Source: Rickettsiales bacterium
GTDB lineage: Bacteria; Pseudomonadota; Alphaproteobacteria; Rickettsiales; UBA1997
Direction: 5' to 3'
NCBI GenBank assembly: GCA_947455365.1
Contig: CANGNU010000024.1
Coordinates: forward strand, 1 to 9,799
Length of the DNA stretch: 9,799 bases
Made by a program: the position numbers and the translations under genes
Part shown: positions 5,865 through 9,799 of the stretch, piece after piece
Layout: each line of letters starts with the position of its first letter
Numbering within the stretch: the stretch's first letter is position 1
Notes under the pieces: model-generated
Databases searched by the model: none
Seen by the model: the letters and a program-made list of their open reading frames with translations, nothing else
What the model was told of the DNA's origin: nothing

Positions 5865-8096
5865 TTAGAATTTATAACCAACACTTACTTGGAAGGTGCG
5901 CCTTTGTCCTGGAACGCCCCAGCCGCCATTAAGGTAAATTGAGTCGTAATAATTGCGGTCAAGCACATTGAGAATATTTAGCTTAAGTGTGTATTGATTT
6001 AGGTTCCACTGTGCCAAGGCATCAACTCTGGCATAGCCGGGAACTCTACGGATTGTAGGTGCAACCCAGGCTCCTCCAGTTTGAGTTTGGCTGATTGAAT
6101 AGCCAAGTCTTTCTCCCACAAAGTCAACGCCGCCGCCAAGTTTCCAGTTTTGTGTAATTTTATAAGTATTCCAGAAATTTCCTGAAACGGTTGGCGTGTT
6201 AACGGGCCGCAAGCCTACGCCGTAAGGGTTAACATGTTTATCAATTTCTGATTTCATGAATGAAACGCCACCAAAAATTTCCCATTTATTGGTAACATGG
6301 CCGCTAGTTTCAAATTCAATACCATCAGTGTGGCGGCGTCCAGAAAGAACCGAGACGCTAGTGTTAGTCTGGTCAGTATTGCGTTCATTGGTTTTTTCAG
6401 TTCTGAAAATTGCAGTTCGAAACGATAATTTTCCGTCAAATAATTCCCATTTCGCCCCCACTTCCATATTGATGCTTTTTTCGGGGTCTATTTTTCCGGC
6501 ATTTGCCAAGCTAGTGTTGTTCAAGGCTTCAATGGCATAAAGGTCACCTGATGGATTAAAAGAAGTGCCGTAAGAAATGTAATAAGTTGCAAGATCGGAC
6601 GGCTGATATAAAAGCCCCGAGCGATAGCTCCAGACGCGGTCGCGGCGTTGGTAAGTTGTCAGTGCGTTGTTGGTGTCATTGCGACTAGAATATTTAGCGT
6701 TGAAGTCGTCATATCTAAAGCCCAGCAATAATTTCCAATGCGGTAAAAATTGCAGCAAGTCTTGCCCATAAAGGCCCAAATTGGTATCGCTAAAATGAAC
6801 AGGATTAATGCGCTGAAAACTTCCGCCGTAATTTGTAGGCAAAGTATAGTTATCAGGGTTAAGCGGAGTGGTGGGATTATTTGTAGAGCCGCTTGGCGAG
6901 GCATAAGACCAGCGGCTAGCTCTTTCGTTTAAATATTCCATGCCTAATAAAGTTTCATGTTTTAGGCCGTAAGTTGCAAATTTTGAAGTATAATTAGTTT
7001 GAATATCTTGATTATCTTCAACTGCACCGCGAGCCTGCCTGCCGCGACAGATATTGCCAGCGCTAGTAGTGCAATTAGCGTTTGGATTATTGGTTAAGGC
7101 ATAAGAAGCAGTAGTCGCGCGCAAATCTCGCTTCACATGAGTATCGCGCAAAATAGTTTTTACCTCGTTGTTTTTATCAATTTTATGCGTCCAGCGCCCT
7201 GTAAATACATCGGAAGAGTCCTTCTGATAATCTTCTTTTGCCAAGCCATAAAAAGTGTTATTTGGAACATTAATTGGCTTAGAATTGGCAACGCTAGGAA
7301 TAGGAATGCCAAAATCAGGAATATCATCATATTGCAAATGCGTGTAAGAAAGCAGATATTCATTATCAGTGCCAATGCCAAACTTAACCGATGGCGCAAT
7401 GCCAAAACTGTGATGCTCAACAATATCGCGGCTGCTTTTATTATCAGTCTTCATCAAGTTAAGGCGAACCGCAGAATTGCTGCCAATATTGCTGTTAATA
7501 TCAGCAGTGCCGCGAGTGTAGTCATAGCTGCCGCCAATTAAATTAACGCTAGAATTTAAGTCAAGATCAGCCTCTTTTTGCGCCTGATTAACCAGCCCAC
7601 CAGTAGAGCCGCGCCCAAACAGCATTGAAGACGGCCCGCGCAGCACCTCAACGCGCTCTAGGTTAAAAGTATCGCGATTATATTGCGCATTGTCGCGCAT
7701 GCCGTCCAAATAAAGGTCGCTTGACGCGCCAAAGCCGCGAATGGTAATGTTGTCGCCAATTCTGCCACCTTCGCCCGCGTTAAAAGTAAGGCCCGAAACA
7801 TTGCGCAAAGCCTCTTGCAGCGTGGCTGCGTTGCGGTCGTCCATTAAATTGCGATTAACTACAGTAATTGATTGCGGAATATCCTTCACCGCCTGCGACA
7901 TCTTGCCAATTGTGGTCTTGCCGCTTTGATAACCACTAACTTGCTTATTATATTTTTCCTTCACCACCACCGTTGGTAAGGCAGTGTCATCAGCCCAAGC
8001 CAGAGTTGCCTGCAGCGACATTATAAAAGCCAAGGCCGTTCTTGTTGCGCCAATATTATTTTTTAAAATTAAGGGATTATTTTTTGTGTTTATCAT
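5865..8096 (-). CDS. TonB-dependent siderophore receptor (Fiu/catecholate type)
   Basis: A complete 743-residue outer-membrane receptor for ferric siderophore uptake. The N-terminus has an extended basic region and a hydrophobic core ending at AWA, with cleavage expected after residue 35. A TonB box PTVVV follows at 41-45. The plug domain (about 60-170) has KDIPQSITVVNR, LQEALRNVSGL, IRGFGASSDLYLDGMRD and the conserved LERVEVLRGPSSMLFGRGSTGGLVN. The rest is a 22-strand beta barrel with NPEKSINMEVG-like (here DPEKSINMEVGAKWE) and a C-terminal FQVSVGYKF ending in Phe, the usual barrel-insertion signal. The piuC neighbour points to Fiu-type catechol or monocatechol ligands, but the ligand cannot be read from sequence. 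AGGAGA at 8107-8102 lies 5 nt before the ATG and overlaps the exbD stop codon, indicating translational coupling to exbD. Confidence 0.95.
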   Translation of the reverse strand: MINTKNNPLILKNNIGATRTALAFIMSLQATLAWADDTALPTVVVKEKYNKQVSGYQSGKTTIGKMSQAVKDIPQSITVVNRNLMDDRNAATLQEALRNVSGLTFNAGEGGRIGDNITIRGFGASSDLYLDGMRDNAQYNRDTFNLERVEVLRGPSSMLFGRGSTGGLVNQAQKEADLDLNSSVNLIGGSYDYTRGTADINSNIGSNSAVRLNLMKTDNKSSRDIVEHHSFGIAPSVKFGIGTDNEYLLSYTHLQYDDIPDFGIPIPSVANSKPINVPNNTFYGLAKEDYQKDSSDVFTGRWTHKIDKNNEVKTILRDTHVKRDLRATTASYALTNNPNANCTTSAGNICRGRQARGAVEDNQDIQTNYTSKFATYGLKHETLLGMEYLNERASRWSYASPSGSTNNPTTPLNPDNYTLPTNYGGSFQRINPVHFSDTNLGLYGQDLLQFLPHWKLLLGFRYDDFNAKYSSRNDTNNALTTYQRRDRVWSYRSGLLYQPSDLATYYISYGTSFNPSGDLYAIEALNNTSLANAGKIDPEKSINMEVGAKWELFDGKLSFRTAIFRTEKTNERNTDQTNTSVSVLSGRRHTDGIEFETSGHVTNKWEIFGGVSFMKSEIDKHVNPYGVGLRPVNTPTVSGNFWNTYKITQNWKLGGGVDFVGERLGYSISQTQTGGAWVAPTIRRVPGYARVDALAQWNLNQYTLKLNILNVLDRNYYDSIYLNGGWGVPGQRRTFQVSVGYKF

Positions 8097-8101
8097 TTTA
8101 T

Positions 8102-8107
8102 TCTCCT
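8102..8107 (-). promoter_or_regulatory. Shine-Dalgarno for the siderophore receptor
   Basis: AGGAGA, 5 nt before the receptor ATG, shares bases with the TAG stop codon of exbD (8108-8106). It fixes the start at 8096 and suggests reinitiation by ribosomes finishing exbD. Confidence 0.8.
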
Positions 8108-8522
8108 ATTTTCCAACCTTGCTAACAAAGCCAAGCTTGCTAATTCCCGCCTTATTCGCTTCGGTCATTATATCAGTAATTTTTTGATATTTCGTATCTC
8201 GATCGGCCTGCAAACGCAGCTCGGTGTCTTTTTTCTTTGCCGCTTCATTTTGCAAAAGCTGCGGCAAATTTTCTTGCTGAATTTCTTTACCATTCCAAAA
8301 AATTCTGCCTTTTTCATCAAGCGAAATATTTATCACGTTAGGCTTCTCAGGGCTTGCCGCTGTAGCGCTGTTAGGCAGATTAACATTTACTGTATTAGTG
8401 ATTAGTGGTGCCGTCACCATAAAAATAATCAGCAAAACCAACATTACATCAACCAGCGGCGTAGTGTTGATTTCGCTCATTGGAGCGCCATTATTGTTTT
8501 TGTCAAATCCACCAAAAGACAT
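8106..8522 (-). CDS. exbD: biopolymer transport protein ExbD
   Basis: Inner-membrane subunit of the TonB-ExbB-ExbD motor that couples the proton gradient to outer-membrane receptors. At 138 residues it has the normal length. A short cytoplasmic N-terminus with MSEINTTPLVDVMLVLLIIFMV contains the single membrane helix (about 22-42) and the essential proton-carrying Asp25, at the same position as in E. coli ExbD. The periplasmic part from about 45 contains VNLPNSA and a C-terminal domain ending in KLGFVSKVGK. Its ATG overlaps the exbB stop by one nucleotide (TAATG), and AAGGAG at 8536-8531 provides a strong ribosome-binding site inside exbB. Confidence 0.96.
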   Translation of the reverse strand: MSFGGFDKNNNGAPMSEINTTPLVDVMLVLLIIFMVTAPLITNTVNVNLPNSATAASPEKPNVINISLDEKGRIFWNGKEIQQENLPQLLQNEAAKKKDTELRLQADRDTKYQKITDIMTEANKAGISKLGFVSKVGK

Positions 8523-9232
8523 TATTTTTTCTCCTTCACAAATGAAGAGCCAGTGCTTAAATAAGCGTGTAAATCATGGGCGAAGCCATCAAGCTCCATC
8601 AGCTCTAAACGGTTGTAGCGCACAAAAGCGTTGTAAGCCAATACCGCAGGAATTGCTACAAACAAGCCCAACGCCGTCATAATTAAAGCCTCGCCAACTG
8701 GCCCCGACACAGTATTTAAGCTGGCCGAACCCGCAGCAGAAATTCCTACCAACGCATTATAAATTCCATAAACCGTACCAAATAAACCCACAAACGGTGC
8801 CACCGCGCCAATTGAAGCAAGAATTGTCATGCCACCTTCAAGCCGCGCCGTTGCTTGGTTAATAGCTTGTCGTAAAGCACGAGTGATAAATTCATCGCGA
8901 TGCAAATTTTTGCCAATCTCGTTATTTTTTTGCGCATCAAAATGCTGCGCCGCCTTGATAGAGCTATCTGCAAGTTGAGTAAAATTATGCAGCGCACCAA
9001 GTTTTTCTGCTAATTTATTGGTGGCTTTTTCAATAGTTGATTCATGCCAAAAATTTTCTAGCGCCTTGCCAATAAGCCCACGATTCCACACCCGCCAAGA
9101 CTTCAGTGCAATTTGTGTCCAACTTAAAATTGACATTACCAGCAAAACTAACACTACAAAGTGGCTGATAGAATCGCCCTGAGACCAGAAGTTTGTAAGG
9201 CCGTACTCATTTACAGAAGTTATTTCTGACAT
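8522..9232 (-). CDS. exbB: TonB-system proton channel ExbB (MotA/TolQ/ExbB family)
   Basis: Forms the pentameric inner-membrane scaffold of the Ton motor. The 236 residues match the TonB-type ExbB length. Three membrane segments are visible: about 24-44 (HFVVLVLLVMSILSW), 134-156 (MTILASIGAVAPFVGLFGTV) and 182-204 (EALIMTALGLFVAIPAVLAY). The conserved ARLEGGMTILASIGAVAPFVGLFGTVYGI and VGEALIMTALGLFVAIPAVLAYN blocks identify the family, and a cytoplasmic loop of about 85 residues lies between helices 1 and 2. The N-terminal NFWSQGDSISH resembles TonB-associated ExbB and not TolQ. It lies 61 bp downstream of tonB, with a possible attenuator hairpin in the gap; there is no clear Shine-Dalgarno before its ATG. 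Confidence 0.96.
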   Translation of the reverse strand: MSEITSVNEYGLTNFWSQGDSISHFVVLVLLVMSILSWTQIALKSWRVWNRGLIGKALENFWHESTIEKATNKLAEKLGALHNFTQLADSSIKAAQHFDAQKNNEIGKNLHRDEFITRALRQAINQATARLEGGMTILASIGAVAPFVGLFGTVYGIYNALVGISAAGSASLNTVSGPVGEALIMTALGLFVAIPAVLAYNAFVRYNRLELMELDGFAHDLHAYLSTGSSFVKEKK

Positions 9233-9255
9233 TTTTTTGTTAAATTAAAATTTTT

Positions 9256-9290
9256 AAAAAAACTTGCAAAGGCTTGAATATCAAGGCTTT
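9256..9290 (-). terminator. possible weak terminator or attenuator between tonB and exbB
   Basis: On the minus strand a 10-bp stem with one mismatch (9290-9281 with 9277-9268, 3-nt loop) forms directly after the tonB stop, followed by GCAAG and then seven T (9262-9256). The mismatch and the 5-nt gap before the T run make it weak, so partial read-through into exbB is likely. It may set a higher level of tonB than of the downstream genes or the reverse through a second promoter; this is inferred from structure alone. Confidence 0.4.
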
Positions 9291-9293
9291 CGA

Positions 9294-9799
9294 CTATCTT
9301 TCCAGAGAAAATTTCACTGGAACTTGCACCCAAGAAGCAACTAATTTATCGCCATTTTTTGCTGCAATGAAGCGCCATTTTTTCACGGTTTCAAGTGCCG
9401 CCGCATCAAGCATCTCGTGGCCAGAGCTTTCTTTCAGCTCAACTTTTTCTGCCTTGCCATCAACCGAAACAAAAGCCCGCAACACAACAGTGCCTTGCTC
9501 TTCCAGCCTGTGTGACAAAGCAGGGTAAACTGGTGCAGGGTTATTTAAATAAGCAGCATCAAACACCGCAGGCTTAGTGGCTGTAATTACCGCAGATTGC
9601 GCTACCGAATTAACAGCTTGCGCTGCTTTGCTATTTGACTCACTTTTTTCGGCTAAATTTTGTTTTGAACTTGCCATTGCAGATTGCGCAGCATTGGTTT
9701 TTTCTTCAACCTTAACTGCTGCTTTAGCACTAGAGCTGCTTGCAATTGCAGCAGAACTTGCAGCGGTATTTGACGAAGAAGAAACATCCATCATTGTTA
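9294..9799 (-). CDS. tonB: TonB energy-transducing protein, C-terminal part (5' end outside window)
   Basis: TonB spans the periplasm and passes energy from ExbBD to outer-membrane receptors by binding their TonB boxes. The frame is open to the window edge with no in-frame stop upstream of the Met codon at 9794, so that Met need not be the start and the membrane anchor is expected outside the window. The C-terminal domain covers the last ~86 residues: NPAPVYPALSHRLEEQGTV, RAFVSVDGKAEKVELKESSG, then LDAAALETVKKWRF and a final VQVPVKF strand, all typical of TonB. The preceding ~75 visible residues are a low-complexity linker made mostly of Ser, Ala, Lys and Glu with one Pro, instead of the usual Pro-rich spacer. 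It is first in the visible operon, 61 bp before exbB. Confidence 0.92.
   Translation of the reverse strand, partial: TMMDVSSSSNTAASSAAIASSSSAKAAVKVEEKTNAAQSAMASSKQNLAEKSESNSKAAQAVNSVAQSAVITATKPAVFDAAYLNNPAPVYPALSHRLEEQGTVVLRAFVSVDGKAEKVELKESSGHEMLDAAALETVKKWRFIAAKNGDKLVASWVQVPVKFSLER

Noticed and set aside
7137..7541. 134-codon open frame on the + strand inside the receptor gene
   Set aside because: Antisense shadow of the receptor; low-complexity Ile/Asn-rich translation with no recognisable motif and no ribosome-binding site.
8398..8682. 94-codon open frame on the + strand across exbD/exbB
   Set aside because: Antisense to the conserved exbD N-terminus and exbB C-terminus; no support as a gene.
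9233..9293. Fur box or independent exbB promoter
   Set aside because: The gap is AT-rich but contains no recognisable GATAATGATAATCATTATC-like site or convincing -35/-10 pair.
9294..9794. Complete short TonB-like protein starting at the Met codon at 9794
   Set aside because: No in-frame stop separates it from the window edge and it lacks the N-terminal membrane anchor, so it is best treated as the 3' part of a longer tonB gene.

Overview
The window looks like chromosomal DNA of a low-GC proteobacterium. I favour an alphaproteobacterium because of the style of the AnmK fragment, the phosphoglycerate kinase (an [10 protein letters not shown] block) and the small conserved-looking MGTKNN protein. 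This is a judgement from memory of the families, not a search. It is mostly ordinary core and iron-uptake gene content. The unusual part is a pair of very long DNA palindromes around 2.9-3.6 kb.

Left part (1-2886): the C-terminal half of anhydro-N-acetylmuramic acid kinase (anmK, + strand) enters from the left edge. Its 3' end overlaps by 104 bp, tail to tail, an alpha/beta hydrolase on the minus strand. A 64-residue protein precedes the hydrolase in what is probably a two-gene unit. Divergent from these is pgk (glycolysis). A tRNA-Arg(CCG) on the minus strand abuts the pgk stop codon with no spacer.

Middle (2887-3629): a small exported cupredoxin-fold protein is bracketed by two long inverted repeats. 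The left one (2895-3048) has 48-bp arms with one mismatch and a nested inner palindrome. The right one (3412-3622) has 72-bp arms that are identical. The arm sequences are unrelated to each other, but both elements have long AT-rich arms and a GC-rich inner hairpin. They leave so little other non-coding DNA that any promoter for the cupredoxin gene or the tRNA close to those genes would have to lie largely inside them.

Right part (3630-9799, all minus strand): read in the direction of transcription, the order is tonB (cut by the right edge), exbB, exbD, a TonB-dependent siderophore receptor of Fiu type, and a PiuC/YbiX-type Fe(II)/2-oxoglutarate hydroxylase, then radA. TonB-ExbB-ExbD would energise the receptor in the outer membrane; PiuC homologues are regular partners of Fiu-type catecholate receptors. 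exbB-exbD-receptor are tightly packed (1-nt overlap, then a 9-nt gap) with clear Shine-Dalgarno sequences. Small hairpins sit in the tonB/exbB and receptor/piuC gaps and may adjust relative expression. The operon promoter and any Fur site would lie beyond the right edge; I see no convincing Fur box inside the window. There is no gene-free stretch longer than 300 bases.
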